Part shown: positions 1-7,563 of the stretch, one piece after another
How positions within the stretch are numbered: position 1 is the stretch's first letter
How the letters are laid out: each line of letters starts with the position of its first letter
Assembly: GCA_002337605.1 (NCBI GenBank)
Contig: DDGL01000014.1
Location: 321,827 to 385,826, forward strand
DNA: 64,000 nt
DNA from: Flavobacteriaceae bacterium UBA1903
Lineage (GTDB): Bacteria > Bacteroidota > Bacteroidia > Flavobacteriales > Flavobacteriaceae
Reading direction: 5' to 3'
Made by a program: the position numbers and the translations under genes
The notes under the pieces: model-generated
Seen by the model: only the letters and a program-made list of their open reading frames with translations
Databases searched by the model: none
Told to the model about the DNA's origin: nothing

Positions 1-208
1 AAAACTTCTCAACATCACTTTTAATACGAAGGTCCAGCCTCACAAAGCTAGGAGGGGTGTTGGTTATTTCGGTAATACCCTGCAATACATCTATAGAAGT
101 GTTGGAAAGGTTATCAATAATAAAAACTTCATATCCTGCTTCCTGCAAGGCTACCACAGTATGCGACCCTATATACCCTAAACCCCCTGTAACCAGTATT
201 TTTTTCAT
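1..208 (-). CDS. galE: UDP-glucose 4-epimerase, N-terminal fragment cut by the window edge
   Basis: The minus strand from the ATG at 208 encodes a Rossmann start, MKKILVTGGLGYIGSHTVVAL, with the GxxGxxG NAD-binding loop and the acidic residue of IIDN after the second strand, as in GalE. GalE interconverts UDP-glucose and UDP-galactose in the cytoplasm. Only about 69 codons are inside the window, so the catalytic YxxxK is not seen and another extended-SDR sugar epimerase cannot be excluded. It starts 26 bp after the stop of the DegT-type aminotransferase on the same strand, so the two probably form a nucleotide-sugar operon. Confidence 0.85.
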   Translation of the reverse strand, partial: MKKILVTGGLGYIGSHTVVALQEAGYEVFIIDNLSNTSIDVLQGITEITNTPPSFVRLDLRIKSDVEKF

Positions 209-233
209 GTGTACTTCTCGTAGCGACGGGAAT

Positions 234-1391
234 TTATTTTGAGACAAATTTTATAACAGTTTCCGTAATAAAATCTATTTGTTCGTCATCCAACTCTGTA
301 TGCATAGGTAAAGAAATTACCTCTTTCACTAACTGGTTTGTTACTGAAAAATCTGCTTCGTTATATCGGTCGTCTGCATATGCCTTTTGCAAATGCAATG
401 GGATAGGGTAGTATACACCACATGGAATGTCATGCTCGTTTAAGTGCTTTACCAACGCATCCCTGTCTGCTTGCGTGATTCGTAGCGTGTATTGATGAAA
501 TACGTGACAATCACAAACATCGCAAATACAATTTCCTGTATCGCAAAAGCCTGTTGGTACAATAATACCTTCAACCCCATTAAACGCCTGACTATATTTT
601 CTCGCTGCATTTCGTCGTGCTGCGTTGTAAGCGTCTAAATGAGGTAATTTTGCTCTTAAAACAGCGGCTTGGATAGAATCCAAACGTGAATTTACTCCAA
701 CCACATCGTGGTGGTAGCGAACATACATTCCGTGGTTTACAATACCTCTTAAAGTATGCGCCAGTTCATCATCGTTTGTGAAAATTGCTCCTCCATCGCC
801 ATAACACCCCAGGTTTTTTGAAGGGAAAAAAGATGTGGAACCAACATGGCCAATCCCACCCGTTTTTATTTTGGTACCATCTTTTGAAGTGTAGTTAGCC
901 CCGATTCCTTGTGCATTATCTTCAATAACATATAAGTTATGTTCCTTAGCTAGCTCCATAATGGCATCCATGTTGGCAGCAAGACCAAACAAATGGACAG
1001 GAACTATGGCTTTTGTTTTTGGAGTGATGGCCTTTTTAATGGCTTCAATATCTACATTAAAATTTACGGGGTCTACATCTACCAATACTGGAGTTAATTG
1101 CAAAAGTGCAATCACCTCCACAGTAGCTGCAAAAGTGAAATCTGCCGTAATTACTTCGTCACCAGGCTGCAGCCCCAATCCCATCATCGCTATTTGCAAT
1201 GCATCAGTGCCATTTGCACAGGGAATTACATGTTTCACTCCCAGATAGGCTTCTAACTCTTTTTGAAACTCCTGAACTTCAGGTCCATTTATAAAAGCTG
1301 TAGACTCTATCACATCTAAAACAGACGTATTTACTTGTTCTTTAATATGTTCGTACTGGCCTTTCAAATCGACCATTTGTATTTTTCTCAT
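234..1391 (-). CDS. DegT/DnrJ/EryC1/StrS-family sugar aminotransferase
   Basis: This 385-residue PLP enzyme of fold type I belongs to the family that transfers an amino group to keto-sugar nucleotides for surface polysaccharides. Asp158 in VIEDNAQ should hold the PLP ring nitrogen and Lys192 in FFPSKNLG should be the Schiff-base lysine. Length is normal for the family. Galactose-type epimerase follows directly downstream and waaA diverges upstream, which fits cell-envelope sugar synthesis; the exact sugar cannot be read from sequence. One odd part is a cysteine-rich insert at residues 283-295 (Cys283, 288, 290, 293, 295) just before the conserved HQYTLR segment. Confidence 0.92.
   Translation of the reverse strand: MRKIQMVDLKGQYEHIKEQVNTSVLDVIESTAFINGPEVQEFQKELEAYLGVKHVIPCANGTDALQIAMMGLGLQPGDEVITADFTFAATVEVIALLQLTPVLVDVDPVNFNVDIEAIKKAITPKTKAIVPVHLFGLAANMDAIMELAKEHNLYVIEDNAQGIGANYTSKDGTKIKTGGIGHVGSTSFFPSKNLGCYGDGGAIFTNDDELAHTLRGIVNHGMYVRYHHDVVGVNSRLDSIQAAVLRAKLPHLDAYNAARRNAARKYSQAFNGVEGIIVPTGFCDTGNCICDVCDCHVFHQYTLRITQADRDALVKHLNEHDIPCGVYYPIPLHLQKAYADDRYNEADFSVTNQLVKEVISLPMHTELDDEQIDFITETVIKFVSK
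507..545 (-). other. Cysteine-rich insert in the aminotransferase
   Basis: Five cysteines in thirteen residues (pattern C-x4-C-x-C-x2-C-x-C, residues 283-295) precede the conserved HQYTLR strand of the DegT-type aminotransferase. The spacing could bind a metal, but that is an inference from cysteine density only. Confidence 0.6.
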
Positions 1392-1498
1392 TTTTTTTGA
1401 ATAAAATTCGCTTTGGTAAAAATACGAAAAACCCGAAGCCTCACCATATTATTTATAGATTAACAGAAGCTGCTGTAATTTTGCTAATTTAGCGGTCT

Positions 1499-2749
1499 GT
1501 GGGCACACTTTACAACATAGCAACATATATAATGAGTTTTTTTCTCTGGCTCTCACAAGGCTTTAGTAAAAAAATGAAACTTTTTATACAAGGGCGTCAG
1601 CAAACCCTCTCTATTTTAAAGGATAAAATTAAACCCACAGACCAGACACTCTGGTTTCATTGCGCCTCCCTGGGGGAGTTTGAACAGGGCTTTCCAATTA
1701 TGGAAGCTATTAAAAAAGAGTCTCCAAACTATAAAATTGTAGTATCCTTTTTCTCACCTTCTGGATACGAGATTAAAAAAAACACCCCGGTCGCAGATGC
1801 TGTAGTCTATTTGCCTATGGATACCCGAGCAAGTGCTCGTAAATTTGTTGAGTTAGTTCACCCAACCACAGCCTTTTTTGTAAAATACGAATTTTGGCCT
1901 AATTACCTTTTTCAGCTGAAGAAGCAGGGAGTTCACACCCTTCTAGTTTCTGGTGTTTTTAGAGAAAACCAGGTTTTTTTTAAATCGTACGGAGGATTTA
2001 TGCGGAAGGCACTAGCGTGTTTTAATCATATTTTTGTTCAGAATAAAAGCTCGGAAGTTTTACTTACAGAAATTGGAGCAACTCGGGTATCAGTAAGCGG
2101 AGATACCAGGTTTGATAGGGTTTCACAACAGATCGAACAGAATAATTCTCTGGAATTTATGGATACGTTCAAAGGGGATTCACTTTGTGTTGTTTGCGGA
2201 AGCACATGGCCGGAAGATGAAGCCGTACTGCTACCCTTTATCAATACCTCAAAAAACATCAAGTTTATAGTTGCCCCTCATAAAATGGAGGTTGGAAAAA
2301 TTGACTCTTTTCAGAAAAAATTAAAGCACTTAAATGTAAGGTACACAGAACTAGAAACCAAAGGCAAAGCCCTTTCTGAAGCCTCTGTGCTTATTGTTGA
2401 CACCATTGGACTTCTCACCAAAATATACAGCTATGCAGATGTGGCGTATGTTGGCGGGGCTATGGGTACCGAGGGATTACACAATATATTAGAACCAGCC
2501 ACTTTTGGAGCTCCTGTAGTAATTGGTAAAAATTATGCAGAGTTCCCTGAAGCTGAAAGACTACAGTCATTGGCAGGATTATTCAGTATAAAAAATGCCA
2601 AAGAATGTTCTGAAATACTCTCTAAACTCACTTCTAATGAGGACTTCAGAGCAAAAGCAGGAATGATCGCCGGGCATTTTGTAGATAGTAATACAGGTGC
2701 AACGGCAATGGTGTTGGAATACTTCAAAAATCTGGAAAGCACTACGTAA
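1499..2749 (+). CDS. waaA: 3-deoxy-D-manno-octulosonic acid (Kdo) transferase
   Basis: This inner-membrane glycosyltransferase (GT30) adds Kdo from CMP-Kdo to lipid A precursor. The GTG start is chosen because the translation LYNIATYIMSFFLWLSQGF matches the membrane-anchoring N-terminus usual for the family; the next ATG (1531) would cut into it. At 416 residues it is normal length. Family signatures visible are HCASLGEFEQ near residue 56, VKYEFWPNY in the first domain, and the C-terminal nucleotide-binding part with VGGAMGTEGLHNILEPA and PVVIGKNYAEFPEA. Its stop codon abuts the stop of the convergent DUF2461 gene with no bases between. Confidence 0.96.
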   Translation: MGTLYNIATYIMSFFLWLSQGFSKKMKLFIQGRQQTLSILKDKIKPTDQTLWFHCASLGEFEQGFPIMEAIKKESPNYKIVVSFFSPSGYEIKKNTPVADAVVYLPMDTRASARKFVELVHPTTAFFVKYEFWPNYLFQLKKQGVHTLLVSGVFRENQVFFKSYGGFMRKALACFNHIFVQNKSSEVLLTEIGATRVSVSGDTRFDRVSQQIEQNNSLEFMDTFKGDSLCVVCGSTWPEDEAVLLPFINTSKNIKFIVAPHKMEVGKIDSFQKKLKHLNVRYTELETKGKALSEASVLIVDTIGLLTKIYSYADVAYVGGAMGTEGLHNILEPATFGAPVVIGKNYAEFPEAERLQSLAGLFSIKNAKECSEILSKLTSNEDFRAKAGMIAGHFVDSNTGATAMVLEYFKNLESTT

Positions 2750-3403
2750 CTATACTGTCACAGCCTGATTTAAATACCGTCTAAAAGGCAGCATTTCTTT
2801 ATATATTTCAATCACTTTATCTTTAAAATCGTCCCCCATGACTTCCTCTTGAGTAAGCTGGTGCGATACGGCAAAAGATTTTCTACGTAATAGATCAATA
2901 TGTTTGTGATCTTGTGAAAAACCCTTGGGTGCAGTTTTTAAGGGAGTATCCTCTATTAAACCGCCAAACATATTCTTAAATGTTTTCTTTTCGAGCATCT
3001 TCTTTAATTCCTCACCGTTGTAATCAATTGCCTGACGAATGCTTTTTAAGGTTTTTGAGGATGGATGCCAGTAGCCTCCGCCAATAAAACTTTCTGAAAC
3101 TCCCAGGTGAATATAAAAATCGCCTTGTTTACTTTTTTGGTCCAATCCAGCACCAAAATGATCTTTGTAAATAGGCTTGTTTGGATGAAACATCAAGTTA
3201 TTGTTAATACGATTAATAGCTTTTTTTCCAGGTGTATTGTAGTAGTTTGCATCTATTTCGGCTAATTTTATATTCATTTCATCCAACCATTCAATATAGG
3301 AGTCCCGAACAGAATGATAGGCACCTATGTGTGTATCCATCCACTCTTTACTATTGTTTTTATGGAGTTGCTCAAGAAATTTATACAATGTAGAAAAGTT
3401 CAT
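2750..3403 (-). CDS. DUF2461 domain protein
   Basis: This is a cytoplasmic protein of about 217 residues that matches the DUF2461 (TIGR02453) family by FLEQLHKNNSKEWMD near the start, the INRINNNLMFHPNKPIYKDHFG segment and the GFSQDHKHIDLLRRKSFAV segment. The function of this family is not known to me. The frame stays open upstream to 3472, but the Met at 3403 gives the usual MNFSTLYKFLEQL start and the extra 23 residues look like translated leader, so 3403 is preferred. It converges on waaA with no gap. Confidence 0.88.
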   Translation of the reverse strand: MNFSTLYKFLEQLHKNNSKEWMDTHIGAYHSVRDSYIEWLDEMNIKLAEIDANYYNTPGKKAINRINNNLMFHPNKPIYKDHFGAGLDQKSKQGDFYIHLGVSESFIGGGYWHPSSKTLKSIRQAIDYNGEELKKMLEKKTFKNMFGGLIEDTPLKTAPKGFSQDHKHIDLLRRKSFAVSHQLTQEEVMGDDFKDKVIEIYKEMLPFRRYLNQAVTV

Positions 3404-3485
3404 TTTTTCTTTTAAAACTACAAGATTACACACATCTCTTATAAACTTTAATAAAATTTTACGATTCACCAAATGTTAAAACGTG

Positions 3486-3493
3486 TAGCTTTG
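3486..3493 (+). promoter_or_regulatory. Putative -7 element of the acidic lipoprotein operon
   Basis: TAGCTTTG fits the Bacteroidota -7 consensus TAnnTTTG and lies 30 bp before the first lipoprotein ATG at 3524. No convincing TTG -33 element is seen upstream, so this is a weak prediction. Confidence 0.4.
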
Positions 3494-3523
3494 TCTTTAT
3501 AATTTACACAAACCATAACTAGT

Positions 3524-3742
3524 ATGAAAAAAGTAATGATCCTCGCAGCACTTGTATGTGCCGTATTTGCAACATCTTGTAGAGATACAAAAACGGAAAC
3601 TAAAGAAGTGATTGTAGAAAAAGAAGTAGAAGTAGAAAAAGACGACGACGGCGGTATATTAGAACGTACTGCTAAAGAAGTTGACAAAGAAGTCAATGAG
3701 GAAATTAACGAAGAGATCGACAAAATTGGAAACGACGATTAA
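3524..3742 (+). CDS. Small acidic lipoprotein 1
   Basis: This 72-residue precursor has the N-terminus MKKVMILAALVCAVFATSC: two lysines, a hydrophobic core and a lipobox ending at Cys19, so it is predicted to be a lipoprotein. The mature part starts CRDTKTETKE and is almost only Glu, Lys, Asp and Val, with no folded-domain signature. It is followed at 34 and 20 bp spacing by two similar genes, and a fourth lies at 7321; all share the MKKV start and an SCR(D/E)T lipobox. I recognise no described function. Coding status is supported by the repeated architecture in four genes. Confidence 0.8.
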   Translation: MKKVMILAALVCAVFATSCRDTKTETKEVIVEKEVEVEKDDDGGILERTAKEVDKEVNEEINEEIDKIGNDD

Positions 3743-3775
3743 TTTAAAATAAACACTAACCTAAAAACCATACCC

Positions 3776-4024
3776 ATGAAAAAAGTAATTTTAAGCCTAG
3801 CCGTAATATTTACATTAAGTACAGCCTTTGTATCTTGTAGAGACACAAAAGAAACTAAGATTGAAGTTGAAGCAGACGATGCTGCTGATGATGTTGAAGA
3901 TGCAATGGACGATGCAGGAGATGCTATTGAAGATGCTGTAGATGACACAGGAGACGCCATTGAAGAGGGTGTTAACGAAGTACAGGAGAACACTGGTACA
4001 GGCGGTACAGACGACAATTCCTAA
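3776..4024 (+). CDS. Small acidic lipoprotein 2 with 11-residue repeats
   Basis: This 82-residue precursor has a lipobox ending in VSC at Cys21 followed by RDTKETK. The mature protein is rich in Asp, Glu and Ala and contains three consecutive 11-residue units (DAADDVEDAMD, DAGDAIEDAVD, DTGDAIEEGVN), a period typical of extended amphipathic helices such as those in apolipoprotein-, LEA- or synuclein-like proteins. The tail is Gly/Thr/Asp rich. It is the second gene of a three-gene operon and the nearest relative of the gene at 7321. Function unknown. Confidence 0.8.
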   Translation: MKKVILSLAVIFTLSTAFVSCRDTKETKIEVEADDAADDVEDAMDDAGDAIEDAVDDTGDAIEEGVNEVQENTGTGGTDDNS

Positions 4025-4043
4025 ATTTAAAACAACCTGAATT

Positions 4044-4298
4044 ATGAAAAAAGTATTTTTAACAGGATTTGTTATTCTAACAGTAGCAATAAGCTTTACT
4101 TCATGTAGAGATACCGAAGAAAAGACAGAAGCTGAAGTACTTGTAGAAGAAATGCAAGAAGAAGGAGCCGACATTAAAGTAAAAGAAGATGACGGTGACA
4201 CAAAAATTAAAATGGAAACAGAGAATAAAAAAGTAAAGATTAAAGAGGATGACGGTGATCAAAAAATTAAGATCAAAACCGACAACGACGATAATTAA
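4044..4298 (+). CDS. Small acidic lipoprotein 3 with a Lys-Ile-Lys repeat
   Basis: This 84-residue precursor has signal MKKVFLTGFVILTVAISFTSC and lipobox Cys21, followed by RDTEEKTEAE. The mature part contains two copies of a unit close to KxKEDDGDxKIKxxTxN, alternating acidic and basic residues in a strand-like pattern, unlike the helical repeats of its neighbour. It is the last gene of the operon and is followed by a strong hairpin terminator. Function unknown. Confidence 0.8.
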   Translation: MKKVFLTGFVILTVAISFTSCRDTEEKTEAEVLVEEMQEEGADIKVKEDDGDTKIKMETENKKVKIKEDDGDQKIKIKTDNDDN

Positions 4299-4316
4299 TT
4301 ACTTTTTTTAAAATGT

Positions 4317-4352
4317 AAAAAGCTTCATGAGAAATCATGGAGCTTTTTTTTA
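4317..4352. terminator. Bidirectional intrinsic terminator
   Basis: A 14-bp stem with one G-U pair and a GAAA tetraloop (331-334 of the 4 kb line) is followed by eight T residues on the plus strand, ending the lipoprotein operon. The A-rich left side gives a T-run on the minus strand too, so it may also end the S24 regulator gene, whose stop codon lies inside its right flank. Confidence 0.85.
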
Positions 4353-5120
4353 TGTATTCAGACTATTGATTTGTCCTTTCAACTCTTCCATAGATTGCTG
4401 CAGTTGTCGTAGCAAAGTACTTTCGGAAGGTTCATCCAGACCAAAAGTAAGCTTACTATTTACCAGCCATAATTCTTGAACATTTTTTACTTCAACGTCT
4501 ATAGGAATATATTCTGGGTTCAGGGAAATCAACCGCACTTTCTCTGGGGCATTTGGTATTTTCTGAAGTTTCTTTACCAATACAGAATCGTGTAAGACCA
4601 CAATATAAATTTTACTATCGCTGGCTTCAGAAATATTAGGCACAGCCTTGCCCAGCACCCACTCATTTGGTCTAATATTAGGCAACATACTATCCCCTTC
4701 TACCTGAAAACCACGATAGGTAGCGTTTCTGTATTGCGGTAATGGAATGTTAAACGCTGGTAAGGCTTCATACCATCCTACATCCTGAATGTTATGAGGA
4801 TATCCAGCAGCAGCTTTCTGATTTACCAGTAAAATAGTATCGTTATCATCCTGATCTATCGAGATTACTTTTGGCCCAACATTCCCTCCGTGTACATCAA
4901 GGTATTGCGTAAAACTCTTTCCAAACAACCACAGCGGATTTATTTGAAACTGCTGCAACAACTCCATAACAACTTTCCCGGAAATTTTTGTTTTCCCGCG
5001 CTCAATATCGGCTGTAGTAGCTCCAATACCTAATAATTCAGCAAAAGATTGTTGCGTATGGTGCTGTTCTTCTCTTATTTTTTTAAAACGTTTCGCTTCA
5101 ATAGATAGTGTAGATTCCAT
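4350..5120 (-). CDS. LexA-like transcriptional repressor (HTH-XRE + S24 peptidase)
   Basis: This 256-residue regulator has an N-terminal helix-turn-helix of the XRE type (about residues 8-65), then an S24 self-cleaving domain. The elements needed for RecA-stimulated autocleavage are present: an Ala105-Gly106 pair in KAAAGYP, Ser144 in VEGDSML and Lys183 in VLVKKL. The last 30 residues look like a coiled-coil tail. In this family DNA damage leads to cleavage and derepression. It is transcribed divergently from a radical-SAM DNA-repair-type gene, and the 100 bp between them contain repeated GGAATA/TATTCC half-sites, suggesting it represses both itself and that operon. It is not canonical LexA, whose DNA-binding domain is a winged helix; an immunity-type repressor role cannot be ruled out but no phage genes are nearby. 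Confidence 0.88.
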   Translation of the reverse strand: MESTLSIEAKRFKKIREEQHHTQQSFAELLGIGATTADIERGKTKISGKVVMELLQQFQINPLWLFGKSFTQYLDVHGGNVGPKVISIDQDDNDTILLVNQKAAAGYPHNIQDVGWYEALPAFNIPLPQYRNATYRGFQVEGDSMLPNIRPNEWVLGKAVPNISEASDSKIYIVVLHDSVLVKKLQKIPNAPEKVRLISLNPEYIPIDVEVKNVQELWLVNSKLTFGLDEPSESTLLRQLQQSMEELKGQINSLNT

Positions 5121-5140
5121 CTTCCGAAGATACTATTTTT

Positions 5141-5213
5141 TGGAATATATCCAAATAATTAACAGGACTATTTCCTAGTAATAGGAATAATTCCATATTT
5201 TTGTATTTATTCC
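5141..5213. promoter_or_regulatory. Putative operator cluster for the S24 repressor
   Basis: The gap between the divergent genes contains TGGAATATATCCA (5141-5153), TTCCTAGTAATAGGAA (5172-5187, a perfect 6-bp inverted repeat with 4-bp spacer), GGAATAATTCC (5184-5194, perfect with a 1-bp centre) and one more TATTCC half-site (5208-5213). All share GGAATA/TATTCC. The central sites lie immediately upstream of the putative -7 element of the radical-SAM gene, the expected place for repression. Confidence 0.6.
5196..5203 (+). promoter_or_regulatory. Putative -7 element of the radical-SAM operon
   Basis: TATTTTTG fits TAnnTTTG and lies 17 bp before the ATG at 5221, giving a very short leader. It directly follows a GGAATAATTCC palindrome. 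Confidence 0.5.
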
Positions 5214-5220
5214 ATGTCCT

Positions 5221-6507
5221 ATGAATTTTGAAAGAATAAAAGAAAAATTAAGCATCCTTGCAGATGCGGCAAAGTATGATGTATCGTGTTCCTCCAGTGG
5301 AAGTAAACGTACAAATAAAAATAAAGGGTTGGGCGATAGTTCAGGCATGGGTATTTGCCATAGCTACACCGAAGATGGGCGTTGTGTTTCCTTATTAAAG
5401 ATTCTACTTACCAATCACTGTATCTTCGATTGTGCCTACTGCGTGACGCGAAAAAGCAATGATATTAAAAGAGCAGCTTTTAAAGTACAGGAGGTCGTAG
5501 ATCTCACTATTGCTTTTTATAGACGTAACTATATTGAAGGTCTGTTTTTAAGTAGTGGTATTTTTAAAGATGCAGATACTACTATGGAGCGGCTGGTACA
5601 GGTAGCAAAAAAACTTCGGGAAGAAGAGAACTTCAATGGTTATATTCATTTAAAATCTATTCCGGGGGCAAGTGATGAATTGATGCGGGAGGCCGGATTG
5701 TATGCAGATAGACTATCCGTAAATATAGAGATCCCTTCAGAAACAGGGTTAAAACTCTTAGCGCCAGATAAAAAGCGGGAAGATTTTATTAAACCTATGC
5801 AGAAAGTAAAAAATGAAATTATTCAGTATAAATCTGAAAAAAAACTCATTAAAAGCACCCCCATTTATGCTCCTGCAGGGCAAAGCACCCAAATGATCAT
5901 TGGCGCGAGTGGCGAAACAGATGCAGAAATTATGTACACTTCGGCTTATTTCTACAAACAATTTAATATGAAGCGGGTGTACTACTCAGGATACATACCT
6001 ATAAGTTATGATACTCGCTTACCTTCTATTGGCACCGAAGTTCCTATGCTACGTGAGAATAGATTGTACCAGACCGATTGGCTGCTGCGGTTTTATGGAT
6101 TTGATATTCGGGAACTACTCAATAAAGAATACCCCAACCTGGATAGCGATATAGATCCCAAGTTAAGTTGGGCATTGCGTAATTTACAGCTCTTTCCGGT
6201 AGATGTAAACAAGGCTGATAAAAACATGCTGGCCCGTATTCCTGGGGTTGGAATGAAATCGGTTCACAAAATTATCCAAGCAAGGCGTTTCAGAAAATTA
6301 AATTGGGAGCATCTAAAAGCCATTGGCATTGCTATGAACCGCAGTAAGTATTTTATGGTGTGTGACTCCAATAAATTTGAAAGAAAAGACAGAACAGCAG
6401 CACAAATTAAAAGCCTTATTTTACAACACTCTGCCAGTAAATATAATACAACCTACAACCAACAGCTCAATTTGTTTTCCTCTATCGAAACTCCTGTCGC
6501 AGTATGA
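5221..6507 (+). CDS. Putative DNA modification/repair radical SAM protein
   Basis: The 428-residue protein has a radical-SAM CxxxCxxC cluster site at Cys67, Cys71 and Cys74 (CIFDCAYC) and a C-terminal helix-hairpin-helix DNA-binding segment around residues 332-375 (LARIPGVGMKSVHKII). This pairing of domains matches the TIGR03916 family, named for a presumed role in DNA repair or modification; the chemistry has not been shown as far as I know. It is distantly reminiscent of spore photoproduct lyase only in being a radical-SAM enzyme expected to act on DNA. It overlaps the next gene by 4 bp (ATGA), so the two are co-translated, and it diverges from the S24 repressor that probably controls it. 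Confidence 0.9.
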   Translation: MNFERIKEKLSILADAAKYDVSCSSSGSKRTNKNKGLGDSSGMGICHSYTEDGRCVSLLKILLTNHCIFDCAYCVTRKSNDIKRAAFKVQEVVDLTIAFYRRNYIEGLFLSSGIFKDADTTMERLVQVAKKLREEENFNGYIHLKSIPGASDELMREAGLYADRLSVNIEIPSETGLKLLAPDKKREDFIKPMQKVKNEIIQYKSEKKLIKSTPIYAPAGQSTQMIIGASGETDAEIMYTSAYFYKQFNMKRVYYSGYIPISYDTRLPSIGTEVPMLRENRLYQTDWLLRFYGFDIRELLNKEYPNLDSDIDPKLSWALRNLQLFPVDVNKADKNMLARIPGVGMKSVHKIIQARRFRKLNWEHLKAIGIAMNRSKYFMVCDSNKFERKDRTAAQIKSLILQHSASKYNTTYNQQLNLFSSIETPVAV

Positions 6508-7283
6508 TGACTAAACTTATATACGACGGTACGTTCGAAGGATTTCTAACCGCTATATTTCAGGTGTATGAAGAAAAGCTTACAAATATCTGTATCGAAA
6601 GAAAGGAGCTTGCTACTGAAACTTTTTTTTCTGAATACACGCTTGTGACTACCGATGTATGTAAAGCCAATAGGGTATGGAAAGGGCTGTCACGCTACTG
6701 TGCTGCTGAAGGAAAAAATAATATTTACAAAGCTTTCTTGAGCGAGTGTGACGGTATTGAAAACACGCTGTATCATTACATACAACGTTCGCTTTCAGAA
6801 AAACAAAACATAGCCAAAGATTATGCAGACCCTGAAATCCTGAAAATTGCTAAAACAGTGAGAATGGTAAATCGGGAAAAACATAGAATGGATGCGTTTG
6901 TACGGTTTCGGCTCACGAAAGACGGGCTTTATTTTGCTACCGTTTCGCCAGATTTTAATGTGTTACCACTCAATGCCAAACATTTCAAAAATAGATATGC
7001 AGACCAACAATGGCTAATCTATGACCTGAAAAGGAACTATGGGATTCACTATAATTTAAAAGAAGTATATTATATTAATTTACAGCTATCTGAGGAAGTT
7101 AACAACACATCAAAAGCCACCTATTATTTTACTGAAGAGGAGCAAGCCTTTCAGGAATTATGGAAAAAGTACTTTACCAGCACCAACATTACTTCTAGAA
7201 AAAACATGAAACTACACGTGCAACATATACCTAAACGCTATTGGAAATATTTATCTGAAAAAACACCTAATTTAAAAAAATGA
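6504..7283 (+). CDS. TIGR03915-family (DUF4130) DNA metabolism protein
   Basis: This 259-residue soluble protein starts at the ATG overlapping the stop of the radical-SAM gene. It matches the DUF4130/TIGR03915 family by its partner gene, its length and features such as YDGTFEGFLTAIFQVYEEK at the N-terminus and the MVNREKHRMDAFVRFRLTKDGLYFA segment in the middle. In other bacteria this domain is found beside the same radical-SAM family and sometimes fused to a uracil-DNA-glycosylase-like domain; no such domain follows here. A nucleic-acid repair partner role is inferred from this association only. Confidence 0.85.
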   Translation: MMTKLIYDGTFEGFLTAIFQVYEEKLTNICIERKELATETFFSEYTLVTTDVCKANRVWKGLSRYCAAEGKNNIYKAFLSECDGIENTLYHYIQRSLSEKQNIAKDYADPEILKIAKTVRMVNREKHRMDAFVRFRLTKDGLYFATVSPDFNVLPLNAKHFKNRYADQQWLIYDLKRNYGIHYNLKEVYYINLQLSEEVNNTSKATYYFTEEEQAFQELWKKYFTSTNITSRKNMKLHVQHIPKRYWKYLSEKTPNLKK

Positions 7284-7320
7284 CTACTTTTATACCGTAT
7301 TAACATTAAAACAACCAATT

Positions 7321-7563
7321 ATGAAAAAAGTATTTTTAGGTTTTGCTGCACTAGCTTTAGTAGTAAGCATCTCATCATGCAGAGAAACCACTGGAGATAA
7401 AGCTGAAGAAGCTGTAGAAGCTGCTGCTGAAGACACAGAAAACAATTTAGAACAAGCTGGCGATGCCATCGAAGCTACAGCAGAAGAAACAGAGGAAGCA
7501 TTAGAAGAGGCTGGAGAGGAAATTGAAGAAGCTGTTGAAGATATGGACGACGACAACAATTAA
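7321..7563 (+). CDS. Small acidic lipoprotein 4 with 11-residue repeats
   Basis: This 80-residue precursor has signal MKKVFLGFAALALVVSISSC and a lipobox ending at Cys20, followed by RETTGDK. The mature part is nearly all Glu, Ala and Asp and can be read as about five 11-residue units of the type xAhExxxxxxE, predicted to form one long acidic amphipathic helix. It is a paralogue of the gene at 3776 but stands alone, 37 bp after the DUF4130 gene and before its own terminator, so it could be read through from the repair operon. Function unknown. Confidence 0.8.
   Translation: MKKVFLGFAALALVVSISSCRETTGDKAEEAVEAAAEDTENNLEQAGDAIEATAEETEEALEEAGEEIEEAVEDMDDDNN

Noticed and set aside
3739..4201. Ser/Thr-rich open frames on the minus strand opposite the acidic lipoproteins
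   Set aside because: They are complements of Glu/Asp/Ala codon runs, have no signal or family match, and overlap well-supported genes.
3815..4300. A CRISPR-like or minisatellite reading of the repeated codons in the lipoprotein operon
   Set aside because: Repeats are within coding frames, short and divergent at nucleotide level, with no unique spacers.
4350..5120. Phage repressor (CI-type) interpretation of the S24 regulator
   Set aside because: No integrase, phage structural or lysis genes are nearby, and the divergent partner is a repair-type operon.
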